DNA of 64,000 bases from Tetranychus cinnabarinus (GCA_022266195.1 WHVY01000004.1:5287501-5351500); one strand, 5' to 3'. Counted from the stretch's first letter, positions 35,401 to 48,213 are shown. Notes: a model not told the origin generated them from the letters alone. Numbers and translations: made by a program.

Positions 35401-37583
35401 TTTATTCCCTAATTTTGTATTTACATTTGCTGTCTACATTTATTATTGTTTTTTTTTACTTTTACTTTCAACTACACATTCAGTTTGATATTTAAATTAC
35501 ATTTACTTGAGTGTGAGTGATTTGACTCGGATATTTGTCAATAGTCGATCTTTCAGCTCTGTCTTTTCAATCTTTTTTCTGTTTTTGCTTCAATTTCCTC
35601 TTTTCATCCAACAATCAACGAGAAAAATCTTGATCTTCCTTTTTACTTTTCATTAATACATTAATAATGCATTAATGTATTACCGGATGCAAAAATAAAA
35701 TGTTTGTTCAATGATAACTTTGTTTGATTATAGCCCTCCTTAATATTATACAATTTACCATAATTCCTTTTCCACCCAAATTTTGTTCCACTTTCATTAA
35801 TTTTCTCCTTTTCTTCATCCATATTCATTTAGGGTCCAAACATAGTGGAAGAATGTGATCTCATAGAAATAGGTATAACCAACGCCACTGATCGGTCCAA
35901 ATTACTTGAAGCATCCCGGATCATCCCAGTGATACCAAAGTTGGCGATTCATGAAAATCTTTCAGTTGATCAATGGTTAGCCTCATTGTCATTGGAACAG
36001 TATCAAGTCAATTTTACTGAAAATGGTTTCACTGATATGGACAAGGTTAGAAAAATTTGGGACGTCGAGTTGAATGCTGTTATTGGAGTAACCAAGATTG
36101 GCCATCGAAAGCGAATCTTAGCCTCTCTTGGGGAGCGCCTTAGTTTAATTAGTGATCTCAGTTTAGATGATATAGCTTTCAATCGATTGCCCTTTGACTT
36201 TGATGATTTAAGATTAAGAGATGAAACTGATTACAGAGGTGAACCAAATGATTCAAGAAGTGAAGATAATCTTATTAGCAGTCATACCGGTAGATTGGGA
36301 ATTGAAGCTGCCATAGGTGGTGATGGATCAACGTTTGATTATGAAAGTGACAGAACTTCCATTTCATCTGATATAAGGCCAGATTCAGTAAACTCTGTTA
36401 GCACAACCTTTTCTCAGCGATCTTCTAATCAACTAAGCACACCACTAATGTCTCAATGGAAACATGATCCTGTGGATTTGGTTAACGGTGAATGCCGCTA
36501 TTTAGCAACTTACCTCGGTTCCACCTTAGTAACCAAACTTCAAGGAATTCAAACAACCAAAGAATCAATAACAAAATTAAAAGAATCAACCAAAGATATT
36601 AAAAAAATTCCTTCTGTTAACTTATCCATTTCTTATACTGGTGTAAAGTTCATTGATGCTCAGACTGACGTAAGTTGTGTGTCTGTGTTACTTTGAAAAT
36701 CACTTAAATTTAGAAGCCATTAATTGACTATTTTTTCTCACTTGTTTATTAAATAGAAAATGGTCTGTGAACATGAAATTCGTAATATTCATTGTGCTTG
36801 CCAAGATGCTGATGATTTTAGGCACTTTGCTTACATCACAAAAGAGCACGAGACCAATAATCATTACTGTCATGTGTTCTGTGCTCAATCTTTGGTAAGA
36901 TTTTACAAGCTTTGAATCTTTTTTCTCAAACTCTTCTCTCAATTTTTATGGTGTACATTAACATCAATCATCTTTTGCTTCTTGTTGCAATCAATCAACA
37001 TTTAACAAATTTTATTTCTTGTTTGTTACAGGATATCGTGACGGAAATAATTTTAACCCTTGGCCAAGCTTTTGACATTGCATACAAAATTGCGCTCGGT
37101 GAAGATATTGAAACACTTCGCAGGTTATATCATGAAAATCAAAATAAAGCGCCATCACCACCGCCACGGTCAACTTCATACTCTTTATCGCAATGTACTT
37201 CATGGGATGACAGTTTGACTCATGTTCCAAGCTCATCTGGTGAAGAGACGAGCACTTTAAAGCAAACTTTGTCACCTAAATCACAAGCCAATTGTCATAA
37301 TAGTTTTACCTCTAAAGTTGATAACAGTAATAGTAATAATGTTGAAAGCAGCAACAATAATGTAAAGAAAAATTTAAACAATAATTCCATTTTAAAAGAG
37401 ACTCAACCAGACCTGATATTATGCTCACCTTCACCAACTCATAATAATAACAACATTTCTCGACCTCCTTCCAGTGCAAGGAAACCTCACTTACGGGTCA
37501 AACCCGATGTACCCACCAAGCCTCCATCGTTGATCAAATCGATTGCTTCACCAGCTTCAACCTTACAAAGAAAGTCAAAATGA
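29428..37583 (+). CDS. ANKS1-type SAM/PTB adaptor lacking ankyrin repeats
   Basis: Eight exons: 29428..29531, 30008..31454, 31699..31833, 33050..33251, 33379..33914, 35833..36669, 36757..36894 and 37032..37583. All joins are in phase and give 1,316 residues. Exon 1 (MGKEQEFLEAAKNCTLPVVK) matches the conserved N-terminus of ANKS1A/B. Exon 2 is a long low-complexity linker with a His-rich run and an SH3-type motif (KPLPPAKPPRK). Exon 5 ends and exon 6 begins in the first SAM domain (FDEWLKELDLQKYANILISN); the second is VDQWLASLSLEQYQVNF to GHRKRILASLGERL. The PTB domain runs from YLATYLGSTLVTKLQG through CEHEIRNIHCACQD to EIILTLGQAFDIAYK. ANKS1 proteins link Eph receptor and endocytic signalling. 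The ankyrin array normally next to the N-terminus is absent: only a 476-bp intron separates exons 1 and 2. Confidence 0.9.
35652..35682. repeat. Intronic 12-bp inverted repeat in the ANKS1 gene
   Basis: The arms TAATACATTAAT and ATTAATGTATTA flank five bases, forming a short stable AT hairpin near the 3' end of ANKS1 intron 5. It is too far from the acceptor to be an ordinary branch-site element. No function is apparent. Confidence 0.6.
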
Positions 37584-39656
37584 ATCATTTTTCATTATTC
37601 TTTCTATGGTTTGATAGCTTTGTTTTTTTTGTTAATAATATATCCTCAACCCTCGTTGCCATTGACCTGTTATTGTGCTCATACATACACAAAAACCAAG
37701 CCAAAAATGTACAATGTACATTTTACAACTGATTCAGATAACATTATACTCATTTTATTCGTTATCTTGGCTCATTATAATGAAACCAAATGTTGATGAA
37801 TTGTTGATTCATAGAAAGAAAAAAAAACGTTTGACTAAAAGGACAAGACTCAAAGAATTGATTCCACGGAACAAAAAAAAGAAAAGAAAAAGTTGAAATA
37901 TAAATATGATCATTACTATTATAATTGATATTATTATGAATTTATTATTATTGCTATAATTTGTTAACATTATGGACGATTGTCACAATATTACGATACA
38001 CTAGATAATAGCAGAATAAGTGAAGTCAAAGACATTGCCAATCATCCAACTTAATCTTCAAGATTCATCTCAAGCTGAACCTGCAACAATCCTGTTGTTT
38101 CACCATTCAAAAAGGATTCCTATTGGAAATGGACAACCTGATCAACACGGATAAATCTAGTCCGCAACATTTTCAACTTCAATATCGAAATATTAAGGTG
38201 CTCAACATTAGAAACGACAAAGATTCTGACCTGTTTTTAGGAGATTGAAATTCACCAATGATTAATGAGGAAATTTCTCAATCCTATTAATTTGTTCATC
38301 TATCCTTTCCGATGTGACCAATTAGCTTAGTTGGAGTGGAACAACACATTTAAGTAAAGATCGTTAATTAACAACATTTCATCGAGGAAGATTATCAACA
38401 ATTAAAAAATTCATCGGTGCAAGCACAACTTATGAAATGTATTTGTACTTTGTATTTCATAAAAAAATGATTTCTTTCCCTTCCCGTATTTTTCGTCATT
38501 TTGGCACAAAATTTTTCGTTTTCTCCCATTAAGGATCAACCAATCGAAAGCTCATAATTTGATTACTTTACAGAGTCTTACTTTGATTATATGTCATACG
38601 AAAACGATGTTCATGACAATTATTAATTCTTCCTTACTAACTCATTCCCATGATGATAAAAAACAAAACTAAACAAAAATAATGTTATTGTAAAATTACG
38701 ATTAAGATTGATTGTACAAAGCAAATTGTTTTTATTTGTCTGACTCGCTCACCATGTTGATCATGTTTTTACCTGTAAACCTTAATTTTCTTTGTTTCTT
38801 TTCTCTGTCTTCGAACTCGAAGGAGATAAATACGTTAAATTTGACCTCACGAAAGTAAAAATTTTTGCCAAAACAAGTCAGATATGACATGAAATGAACA
38901 ATAATCGAAAAAGAATTTTATCGCAACAATTCATTGATGGATTTCATGCTGATCCATACCATAAATTGAAATGTAATTTCAACAAACACACAATAAAAAA
39001 ATTCTTTCTCATTTAAAAACAATCACATTAAACCTTCACTTGACTTGTAACAAAACTATTATCGCGATCTATTACAACTATCAATTATTGTTGAGCATAA
39101 TTAGCTATATTTTATTTCTTGTAATTTCAATTTAAACGATTCCCATTTGAGGTTTATTGCATACTTATTAAATTAAGTAAGATTTTTGCAAGAAATCAAA
39201 TGGCGTAAAGCTCGCAGCACTGAACCCGAGATTTTTGAGTGATTTGGGTTTATCTAAACTCTCGTTGATAAGGCACCTAATTAGGAGTGTTTATTCCTAT
39301 CTTTCAAGTTTAACTCGAATTTAATTATTCAATCGAATCCATCCGATTATCCGAATCGTTTCCATTTGAAAAACTTACTTTTGCCTTATCTTCAATATTA
39401 AAGTTTTTTTCAAAAGACCGCCATCACTTTAATTGGACATTTATTTCAGCTTTAGAAAGTTTCAAGTAGAAAGACAAAGTGAGCCTAAGAAACCCATCGA
39501 TAGTGTTCTTATTTATGTTGTTGTTAAGAATTTCTGTGTATATTTTGCTAATTAATTAGATATAAATTAATTGTTTCATTCATATTAATGTACTAACACT
39601 TATATACTCTGTATACCATATGGTTTCATCAATTAGTTGATTTTTATTCTTTATTT
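37584..39656. other. ANKS1 3' flank and DNAJC30 promoter
   Basis: About 2.1 kb of AT-rich sequence between two plus-strand genes, with no supported coding frame. The ANKS1 3' UTR must occupy the left part. Several AATAAA-like sites are present, the clearest near 38,990, but none can be assigned. Confidence 0.5.
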
Positions 39657-40391
39657 ATGGTTCTTATTGCCAAAATGTTAAGGTTATCCTCTATCACCAA
39701 AAATGTAACCCAATTTAAACCAAATTGTTATTTTTCACGTTACTTGTCAAGTGACCGTAAATTGGACAATCATTACGACGTTCTTGATATTCCTCGTGAA
39801 TCATCACAAGCAGATATCAAAGATGCCTATTATAAACTTTCAAAGCAATATCATCCTGATCGCAATCCTGGTGACGAGAATGCATCGGATAAGTTTCGCA
39901 AAATAACCGAAGCTTACGATGTTTTAAGTAACCTTGGTGCAAAGCAAGAGTATGATCGAGCTTTAGTACTACAAGATAAAAGGAATTCACCTTTCAAATC
40001 AACTTATAAACCACCCACATTTAGAGAGATGGACACTAAAACTGGTAAACCTTTGGACTCGCAGGACTATACACAGTTTTACAGAAACCGTAAAGCTCAA
40101 TTGGGAAGACATGAACCACCGGTTACGAATTTCAACAGCAAAATTGAAGGAAATCCTGAGAACCCCTTCGAAGTTAAAATTGATCCCCAATCACCACCGA
40201 TAAAAACCAGAAAGTATAAACATTATTCAGCCTCAGATTGGACCGAACCTGTAGAGAATGCAGAGAATACTGGCAAGCGAGATGTATCAGCGACGAATGC
40301 ATTGCTTCTTATTTTAATTGCTGCTGGCTTTGTATTTTTTTACCCCGATATATCTGATAATTCGATTTATAGTTCAGTTCCAAAACCTTAA
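39657..40391 (+). CDS. DNAJC30-like mitochondrial J-domain protein
   Basis: Intronless, 244 residues. The N-terminus is basic and hydroxylated without acidic residues, as in a mitochondrial presequence; a second in-frame ATG six codons on (MLRLSSITKN) could be the true start. The J domain spans about residues 39-102: HYDVLDIPRESSQADIK, the HPD catalytic tripeptide in YHPDRNPGD, and FRKITEAYDVLSN. A single hydrophobic segment near the C-terminus (ATNALLLILIAAGFVFFY) should anchor it in the inner membrane. This order and length match DNAJC30, which couples to Hsp70 and has been linked to ATP synthase and complex I maintenance in vertebrates. It is convergent with VPS37. Confidence 0.85.
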   Translation: MVLIAKMLRLSSITKNVTQFKPNCYFSRYLSSDRKLDNHYDVLDIPRESSQADIKDAYYKLSKQYHPDRNPGDENASDKFRKITEAYDVLSNLGAKQEYDRALVLQDKRNSPFKSTYKPPTFREMDTKTGKPLDSQDYTQFYRNRKAQLGRHEPPVTNFNSKIEGNPENPFEVKIDPQSPPIKTRKYKHYSASDWTEPVENAENTGKRDVSATNALLLILIAAGFVFFYPDISDNSIYSSVPKP

Positions 40392-41066
40392 TTTATTCAA
40401 CCATGTTGTTTTGTTGATTATTTTAATGTGCAAAAACTCATTCGCCTGTTTTTTCATCAACTATCAATAATGAATGTATAGTTTTTGAATAGATTTTCTA
40501 GACCTTTGCAAATATTCACAGCACTGTCGATGTTGTTTTTTTATCTTGTGTTGGATATTTATAAAGATCTAGTAATCTATTTCATAATATTTTGTGGACA
40601 ACAATGTAAAATAATAATTTCCTTATCATTAAAAGTTTTATGAATGATTATCTCGCTACCTTCTATCAATGCATGTAATATATGAATAATTATTTTCACT
40701 TTGCATTGTTCAGAATTAATTGTTATTCTTTGATGTAATGTATAAATGAAAATCAATATTAAAATTATTAAGTTAAATGATTGAGATTAAGATTTAATAT
40801 CATTTCAAAAGATGAGTTTTGTTCTCTGTACAAAATTGTTCAAGTTTTGGAAATAAAACAATTTTACGGGATAGAATTGCGTAAAGTAAAAAGAAAAATG
40901 ATAAATGGACAGAAGGAAAATTCAGAGGAACATATTGAATATAGGTAACATTATTGGTAAGGGCCACAAAATAAAGAAAAGGTTAATCAAGTTAATTTTG
41001 AATAATCAATTTTGCGCCAATGTATAGAAGAATCAAGGCAAAGGAAAAGATTTATTTCTCTTTGAT
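40392..41066. other. Convergent 3' flanks of DNAJC30 and VPS37
   Basis: AT-rich 675 bp between two convergent stop codons; both 3' UTRs lie here. An AATAAA is present near 40,852 on the plus strand. No other feature is seen. Confidence 0.5.
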
Positions 41067-42008
41067 TTACCTATGAACTGGTCTACTGAAAGGGAAAGCT
41101 GGAAGATCATCTGGGTAAGTTGAGGTAATAGGATATGGTGGTGTACCAAAAGGATTGGTCGACGAAGATGGCATTGGTGGACCAGGGGCCTGACGAATGG
41201 GTTGTAAACTGGCATCATTGGATGATTGACTACGGACTAGCTCCATCAACTTTTCAGTTTTGATCCTACGTAAATGAGAAAGCTTCCGTTTCTCAATGTA
41301 TTCTTTGAGGAAATCATCTAAATTCATTTTACTAGAGAGAAAAGATGAGGCCAAATCTTCACTTTCTTCTTCAGCCTGAGCGGACGCAGTCTGTAAAAGA
41401 GCCAGTGTAATATCAAGACTTGTTTGTCTATTGTATTCATCTAATTTATCTTTCTTTCGTTCCAATGTTTTTTTCAGCTCCAAAGCTTCCTGGTGCGATT
41501 CATATAAAGATTGCTTCAACTGCCTAAAAGCTGTTTCCTTTGATAAATTGTATTCAGCGATACTTTTATTTTCAGCCAACATGAGTTCCTTCTTTTTCTC
41601 GAGATTTTGAACCTAAAATTGGTAAAGAAATGAAAGTCATTGAATTATTGCAGTCAATAAGGATCATAAACAAATGGATTAGCAGATGAAGGATAAACTA
41701 ACAGTATTATTGAAGTCATCGTAAATACTGCTAGGTTAAATTATTCGCTTAGTTATTGGCTTATTTGATTGGCGTATATTAACCCTTTAAGAACTCTATT
41801 TAGAGTCCAAAAAGTGAAGCTCGGGTAAAAATTAAGCGAAAGCTTTGCTTACTTGAGGAAGATCTTTTATTAACTCTTCCAATTTAATATCTGTGGTGGG
41901 ACTTTCATCATTTAATAGTTGTTTCAATTCGTCATTGCTTAAATGTTTAATAACAGATGTAAGGGTTTTGATGTCATCATCAGTAATTGCATAATAATTT
42001 AATGCCAT
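41067..42008 (-). CDS. VPS37, ESCRT-I subunit
   Basis: Two exons, 41853..42008 and 41067..41612, in phase, give 233 residues. The N-terminal part (LTSVIKHLSNDELKQLLNDE) and a long helical section (VQNLEKKKELMLAENKSIAE, then ALELKKTLERKKDKLDEY) fit the Mod(r) domain of VPS37B/C. The stretch DDFLKEYIEKRKLSHLRRIKTEKL matches the end of that domain. The C-terminus is Pro-rich (APGPPMPSSS, PFGTPPYP), as in vertebrate VPS37B/C. The protein builds the ESCRT-I stalk with TSG101 and VPS28 for sorting ubiquitinated cargo into multivesicular bodies. The intron is 240 bp. The gene is divergent from INTS5, 682 bp away. Confidence 0.88.
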
Positions 42009-42690
42009 GGCACAGTTGAAAAATCAAGTGATTACAAAGAAATGAGCAATCAATGTAACAAGAAAAAGGGTGTAATGAAATTCAAGTAGATAGAAATTAA
42101 AGATATAAATTACAGAGAGGGTAATAATCTTAACAAGTTTGAACACTGACAATTAATTTGATTGTTTCAACAGATCAAATAGAAGAGAAAATTTTCAATC
42201 ACACAATTAAGATTGAATAACAATATAAAGAATTGGTGTTTGTAGAAAAGGCCAATTTTTGTTATTTATTTATGAAGGTAAATAAAAACAAAGTCTCATC
42301 AAAAAGACAACCAGCTTTGAAACAGCACCAATAGAGTGTGCTGGTTAACGTTATTCAATGAGATTGTTTAAAATGAAAATTCATGAAATTATCTCACTGA
42401 ATTATGAACTATCAGATTTAAAGAGGACACACAACAATCAATAATATTTCACAGTAATTAATGTCAACTTTACCATTCAGTTTAGTATTGAAATCGAGTT
42501 CTGAAGGCTAATTAAACAATGTTTACCTGCAATTTTCTTTGACTGCCATTAGATGGCTCTATTTAGTAATCTTGGTTACCGGCTGTAGTCTACAACCCGA
42601 TGGAATTACTTATGCAGCTTCTTAATAGTTAACCTCGGTTTAGGTTTAAATTGATCACTATTTGTTTAATAATTGATTCAAGTTGTTAAA
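42009..42690. promoter_or_regulatory. Shared divergent promoter region of VPS37 and INTS5
   Basis: Both start codons face away from this 682-bp spacer, so it should contain both promoters. A short GC-richer patch at 42,570-42,625, close to INTS5, is the most likely core region. No decisive motif is visible. Confidence 0.5.
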
Positions 42691-45616
42691 ATGGTTGATA
42701 GTGAACTTTTAAAGAACGATTTAAAAAATTTTCTCCACTTTGCTTGTGAGAAGAAGACTGTCAATGGTGATTTGTTGATCAGGTCGGTCATCAATGTATT
42801 CAACAAGCTTCCAATATCAAGGTCTGGTGTTTTGACTTTTTTTAATCAATTTTTCGAAGAAATATGTGAAAGATATAGCTCTGAAAATGGTGGAAAGAAA
42901 TTTAAAAAGTTGGATACCAGTATTCTAAGTCGACTTATCCAAAAGTCAAATGAACCGATGGCTAGAGGAGTTGATAATTTAGGAACAGTTGGGGACACTC
43001 CGATGAGTCCGCCAATGGTGGAAACAGGATCTACCACAGTTCCTATATTAGATGAAAGTAACATAAATGCCACCATTCAAAATTATATCGAATTGATTGG
43101 AACGACTTTTGACCAAGTTGATGCCAGCGGAGACTCTACATGTAAACAATTGATCGTTGATTGGATTTTGAATTTCATTGCCATCCTGAGTAACAACAAA
43201 ATGATGAAAAATTTACCACAATCTTCTGCTACCAATCCCGTTCTCATATTCACAGAGTACATTAATTTTTGGATTAAATGTCCTGTTGTTGAGCTTGTTT
43301 TCAAAATAATCATGTCTTACGCTTCATCGTCTTCCATTTCATCTTCTTCATCCTCGCCATCATCGTCATCCTCGACCTCTCAATCTTCAAACAACTGTCA
43401 AGCTTTACTGTTACGGTTAATTGACTTCTCACCTGGCTCAGATTGGATCTCAGCTCATCTCATTGCATCACTACCATCTGATTCAAATTCATCTTTATTT
43501 TCAATTTGTATCGAAACTTTACTTCAGAGTAATGCATCACAAATATCCAAAACAAACATATTATCTTACATTTCTGAACACAACCCTCAAGCAATAATCA
43601 ATGCATCTAGGAACAATATACCATTTCTATTAAATTTAGCCGCCAATTCCAAACCATTACTCAACCTTCTATCTGTTGAAGTAGTTAAACAAGGTAAATA
43701 CTTGCAAACTATCGTCACATCCAAATGCTTCCACTGCTTGAAATCAGTTGAATCTAATACATTTTTTCTTTTTTTCAGTTAATATCAAAATGCTAAACGA
43801 TCTCAGTGGCACTCTAAAAGAAAATCTCCAACCTCCTGTCATTTATTGCATACTGAACGCCCCTAATTCTTATGAACTTTTATTAATTGTGTTTGATGCT
43901 TGTTCGCATCCTAACGCAAATGAAATTGTCCAGAAAAAAGCTTTTGGTATTTTAGAATCAATAATATCTCACATTCACGAGCTTGTATACTCTGCTAATA
44001 TCATTGCTCCAGTCCCTATTTTGGAAGTTTTGAGAGACAATTTGGAACATCTTGTATCTCATGCAATTACTAAATCAACTAGTAATTTGAAAAGGCTACA
44101 AACGCAAATTATTCAACTGTTGTGTCTTTACTTTGGTATAGATTTTTCAGCGCAAGTTTTACATCAAATTCTCAACTCTCTAGATACTTGCTACAGTGGA
44201 TTCACCTTAGTTACCCCACCTAATCCTATTCTAACTAACTTGATTCGATCATTGAAACTACCATTTGGTGCCCAAGTATATAAATGCTTTAAAAAAGCTG
44301 CTCAGTCCCCACTACCAAAGAATGCCAATTTCTGGGCGAATCTATTATCATTAGTGGATCTTGACGAGACTATCGAACTTGATATTGATGTCATGACGGA
44401 CCAATTTACCGATCACATGCAGATGGGTCATTTTGACCGTAAATTGTTTTATATTCTGCGATTAATTTTATGTTGTATTGAGAAAAATCCCAAAACTTTG
44501 GTACGACCCAAGCATCATCTTTGCATTAGCTTAATGTCAACTTATATGAAAATTTTGGACCTGATTGAATCAAATGACAATGAATTGGAACTGCGAATGC
44601 AGCTTGTTTCAACAGCTCAAAAACTAATGTCTCATCTCTCCAAAGGTCAGATATCTAATCAACATATTTTAAGTCGAGCTCTCATTGAAACTGAACTTAA
44701 AAGAAGTGAAAACGTCAAACCAGAAGAATTGAAGGCTCCATATATCAGCATGTTCAACGAAAACCTTCAATATGGAGGACCAACCAAATTTAGGAAAACA
44801 TCCTTAAACCCGAAACGTGATATTAAAATTAATAACCAAGAAGAGCTGAAGCCTAAAAAATGCTCTATAAGAAATCAACTTCTAGTCGACGCAATTAAAT
44901 GTTGTATTATAGATACACAAGCACTTGCCTTATTGTTGGTCGAATGTGTAACACCCGACGTTATGTTCAATGATAAACCCTGGCCAGATGAGGACTTTCT
45001 TAAGGTACTTCACTATTAGTTAAAATTATATTCTTAACCATAATCTTTATATTTAAAATTGTCTTTTAATTTTATATTTAAAGGTGACTATTGAAAGAGA
45101 TCTTTATGTTGCTCGCAAATTTGAATCAAATCCGGTTCTTTGGGATATCTGTGAATTGATTGCAAAAGCTGGGAGTTTACAGCACTGTTCAGTTTTGATT
45201 CAAGCTTTGATGGCTGTGCAACTATGCCGTTGGTCTGCGGCAACTGCTCAAATGGACAAACTTGACGCAACCCAAAAGTAATTATTTCATTCAAAAACCA
45301 CAAAAGGGGAATTCTTTGACACTTAACATTAATTATTTTATTTTATTCTTGTCTTAGGCTAGTTTCATTGATTGCCACAAGTGAACTGGTTCCTAGTTGT
45401 CCATTCAAGTATATACCTCAAGTATTACCGGAACTTACTCCTTGGGAAATATTTTGTATATTGAATGATCTTTGGAGGTATCTAAGAGATAATAGTCCTC
45501 CAAATATTCGACCTAATCAAGGATCACTCCGACCATATTTAGAAAGATTAAGAGTTATCACAGCAAAAAAACTCCCCGGTCCACTTTTTGTGAAAATATT
45601 CAAAAACTTGGAGTGA
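42691..45616 (+). CDS. Integrator complex subunit 5 (INTS5)
   Basis: Four exons, 42691..43693, 43779..45004, 45084..45277 and 45358..45616, join in phase to 893 residues (human INTS5 is about 1,020). It is an all-helical, leucine-rich protein without catalytic motifs. Identification rests on the C-terminal third: a helical repeat region ending in ECVTPDV and WPDEDFLKVTIERDLYVARK, then HCSVLIQALMAVQLCRW and the closing LPELTPWEIFCILNDLWRYL. A poly-Ser run lies near residues 212-232. INTS5 is part of the Integrator backbone that processes snRNA 3' ends and ends promoter-proximal transcription. The first ATG is used; introns are 79-85 bp. Confidence 0.82.
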
Positions 45617-45929
45617 AATATGTAATTTGATTGTTTAGTGTATAAATTTTGTTACGCATTATCATGAATTTTCAGATATTTTCACCGAGTATTCATTTTC
45701 ATTAATATTTAAAATATACCAATTTTGTTTAAAAATTAAAATCGTTTCAGAATACTTTCCAAAGCACGAATTTGAGATTCAATCTTTTGTTCATCTTTTA
45801 TTGATATATTGAAATGAGATATTGATATTTCATGTTCATGGCATTTACAGAGAATTAATCAACATAATCAACCTCAACAAAGTTACAGGTTTTATTATGA
45901 AAGATTGCAATTTTGTATTCAATAGATAA
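45617..45929. other. INTS5 3' flank
   Basis: AT-rich sequence after the INTS5 stop. It marks the border between conserved single-copy genes and the repeated segment to the right. No gene is seen. Confidence 0.5.
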
Positions 45930-46129
45930 TTCAACACAAAAAAACGATTGTTAAATTATCATATGATTATTCAGTTGTAACAATTGTTTTGATAATCTTT
46001 CAGCTGAGATGTTGAGAGGAGTAAATCTGAAACTGGTTTAATTGAGATGATACGATGGTTTAATCATGGATTAATTGCAATCCGATAAGCAAATCATTTG
46101 TTCTTGCAATTAGAAATGTAAGTTGTTAT
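45930..46129 (-). repeat. Array spacer 1, left copy (5' flank of a lost A gene)
   Basis: This block matches the region upstream of the intact A gene (48,290-48,480). Shared stretches include ATTATCATATGATTATTCA, a GAGAGGNGTAAAT block and TGAAACTGGTTNAATTGA, in the same order. A third copy lies at 59,530-59,700. Since the A coding sequence that should follow on the left is missing, this is the truncated left edge of the array. Confidence 0.7.
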
Positions 46130-46661
46130 TCATTTTTCTACAGAAGTCATAAAGTCGCAAAGTCATAAGAGATATAAATGATAATATAATGGTTAACCCA
46201 TTGATAAAGATTTTAAACCAGAATTTGATTCATTAAAGTTGAGATTATGAAAAGAATAGATTAACAAATTGAAGATCAAAATCTGAATTTAAAGTGGAAA
46301 TCAAGTTTCTATTCAGTTAGATAGATGATCCCGTCTTGTTTTTCTCAACCAGCATATATTTTAGCTTAAATGCCACCAAATTTATATTTGGTACAGATGT
46401 GATTCAAGATTTTGTTTTGTCTGATAAATGAAAATCCAACTGAACGATTAAGATTTTAATAAATATTATAAGCTATTGATGTAACGTTAAAGAAGCCGTT
46501 TTCAATTTCATTGACACTGATGAACACTTCAATGTGTGAACATTATGTTGCTGGGTTACAACACTCTATGAAACACTATAAGTCTTTAGACGACGTAACG
46601 AGTTTTGTTTGCACTGTCTTGGTACTAGAGATAAAAGTGTCAATTCTAAAGCTATGAACAT
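46130..46661 (-). pseudogene. Decayed copy of B-type membrane protein gene
   Basis: The right part matches the first 50 or so codons of the intact B gene. Its start codon is retained, and CKQN and RLKTYSV correspond to CEES and RLKTYSI, but a stop codon follows directly where B has a Pro. The left part (about 46,210-46,310) matches the membrane-proximal coding region of B. Several hundred bases of the middle are deleted. It cannot encode a full protein. Confidence 0.75.
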
Positions 46662-47145
46662 TAAATCTCAATTAGTTGATTCTTAGATGAATCATTTGAC
46701 TTTTGGTTGCACAGTAAATTATAACGACTAGAAACCTAAAACAGATAAATCAAACAACTCTATCAATATTTTCAGTACTTGTGAGGTTTTTTGATCTAAA
46801 TGAAGGAGAAAGAAAGAGAGAGAAATAAAATTGCCAATTTTTGCTGGTAAATTGGTTATTATCAAGTATAAATTAATGTTTAAGAGACGAAATTTCCTTT
46901 TAATAAGGAACCAGATATTGTTATGTAAACTATGGAACCGAATATTAATACAAAGATTCATTATATCATTAAAAAGTATTGTTTAATGAAAAAATTTGGG
47001 TAAACTGGTTAATGTACATGGAAGACATTATTAGCGAGTGATTACTAAAGTTTATAAACAAATTAACATTTAAATTACATTATGCTACAATATTTCATCG
47101 GAACTTTGATACAAAGTCTGTCAGATTGCAGGAAAGGAAAAATTA
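46662..47145. repeat. Array spacer 2, left copy (between B pseudogene and A)
   Basis: Noncoding block of about 480 bp that reappears downstream of B at 49,577-50,310. The clearest shared piece is AATTTGGGTAAACTGGTTAA followed by TGTACATG, then TTTATAAACAAA and AATATTTCATCG. In this copy the last motif runs on as GAACTTTGATACAAAG, which is the uninterrupted form of the site where the foldback element sits in the other copy. Confidence 0.8.
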
Positions 47146-48213
47146 TCATTTGATTGAAAACCGATGAAAAATGTAATGAAAAATACGCTTTCTGTAAATT
47201 ACAGAAAGTATCAGTATAATAAATATGAGTATTAGCACGATTGGTAATATAATAATCAGCAGATTAGTCGATTTTTTCGTTGTGAAATTTGTTAGTTTAA
47301 AGTGATTTTCTTGATAAACAGTTGAACCACCTGCAATTATCGACAATTCACCTTTTATTTTTGAGATGTCATAAAATTTGTTTGAATAAGTGATGCTTTG
47401 AGGTAATATCCATCCACATTCTATGTTCGTAACTCTTGAATAATCCAATTGTGATAATGGTATTGAAGGTGAACCAAAATTATCTGAAATGTAACCAGAT
47501 ACATTGTACTGAGTGTGATTACAAATTATGCTTATTCTGGTTCCATCTGAGGAAGTTAATTTAACTTCAGTGACTTTTGGTGTATCAGCAATTCTTACTT
47601 GTAGGTAAAATGAGATCGTGTTATCATTTGGTTTAACTATCAAGGAATAATTATTGTTTCCATAATTTTGGTTACCAACACATTTGGTATATTTCATTCC
47701 ACAAATAGGAACATCTTCAGCATTGTTAGCAACAAGTGCAGAAGTTTGGTCTGAAATCAAAAAAATTTGGTAATCACATTCATTAACCAGATCCATTGGT
47801 TTATTATTCATATATGGCCAGTAGTAATTATCCAATATCCACCAACAAATTAATTTATCAGGCAAATAAATTGATGAACCACCACTTCTCAAGTTATAGT
47901 TTTCAGCTATAATAGCTTCGGTTGCGTCGTGTGTTGATTTACTACAAGAGTATGTAAAAAATTGGTCCTTCTTTTGTAATTTAAGGCTAATTTTTCTGAA
48001 TACTCTTTCCGCAACATTGTGTCCAACCAATGTTATATTCAAATGATTTTTAAAAATCTCTTTATGTTCAATCACATTGATATGAGCTTCAACCAAAAGA
48101 TTGTGAGTCGAACCATAAGACAACTTGAATACTTTGCTATAACAAGGATCGCAACCAACCGTTGACTCGATGAAGTTCACAAAAAATAAACTTATAACTA
48201 TGATTGATATCAT
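47146..48213 (-). CDS. Gene A: secreted/type I membrane protein, array family
   Basis: Intronless, 355 residues, no recognised family. It has an N-terminal signal peptide (MISIIVISLFFVNFIES), an ectodomain of about 280 residues with spaced Cys (GCDPC, YSCSKS, LICWW, TKCVGNQ, ECGWIL) and several N-glycosylation sequons (NITL, NHTQ, NVSG, NFTT). A C-terminal membrane helix follows (LLIIILPIVLILIFIILI), with a short basic cytoplasmic tail (RKRIFHYIFHRF). Together these predict a cell-surface glycoprotein. Gene B next door shares the block order GSSIYxxxxLIC, TKCxGxQxYGNN and TLVxxN. It is the only complete A copy; a split copy lies at 51,949-59,473. The beta-rich, disulphide-poor ectodomain might be a binding domain, but the ligand is unknown. 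Confidence 0.85.
   Translation of the reverse strand: MISIIVISLFFVNFIESTVGCDPCYSKVFKLSYGSTHNLLVEAHINVIEHKEIFKNHLNITLVGHNVAERVFRKISLKLQKKDQFFTYSCSKSTHDATEAIIAENYNLRSGGSSIYLPDKLICWWILDNYYWPYMNNKPMDLVNECDYQIFLISDQTSALVANNAEDVPICGMKYTKCVGNQNYGNNNYSLIVKPNDNTISFYLQVRIADTPKVTEVKLTSSDGTRISIICNHTQYNVSGYISDNFGSPSIPLSQLDYSRVTNIECGWILPQSITYSNKFYDISKIKGELSIIAGGSTVYQENHFKLTNFTTKKSTNLLIIILPIVLILIFIILILSVIYRKRIFHYIFHRFSIK

Noticed and set aside
42673..42690. Upstream extension of the INTS5 frame
   Set aside because: It begins with TTG; the first ATG is at 42,691 in a reasonable context.
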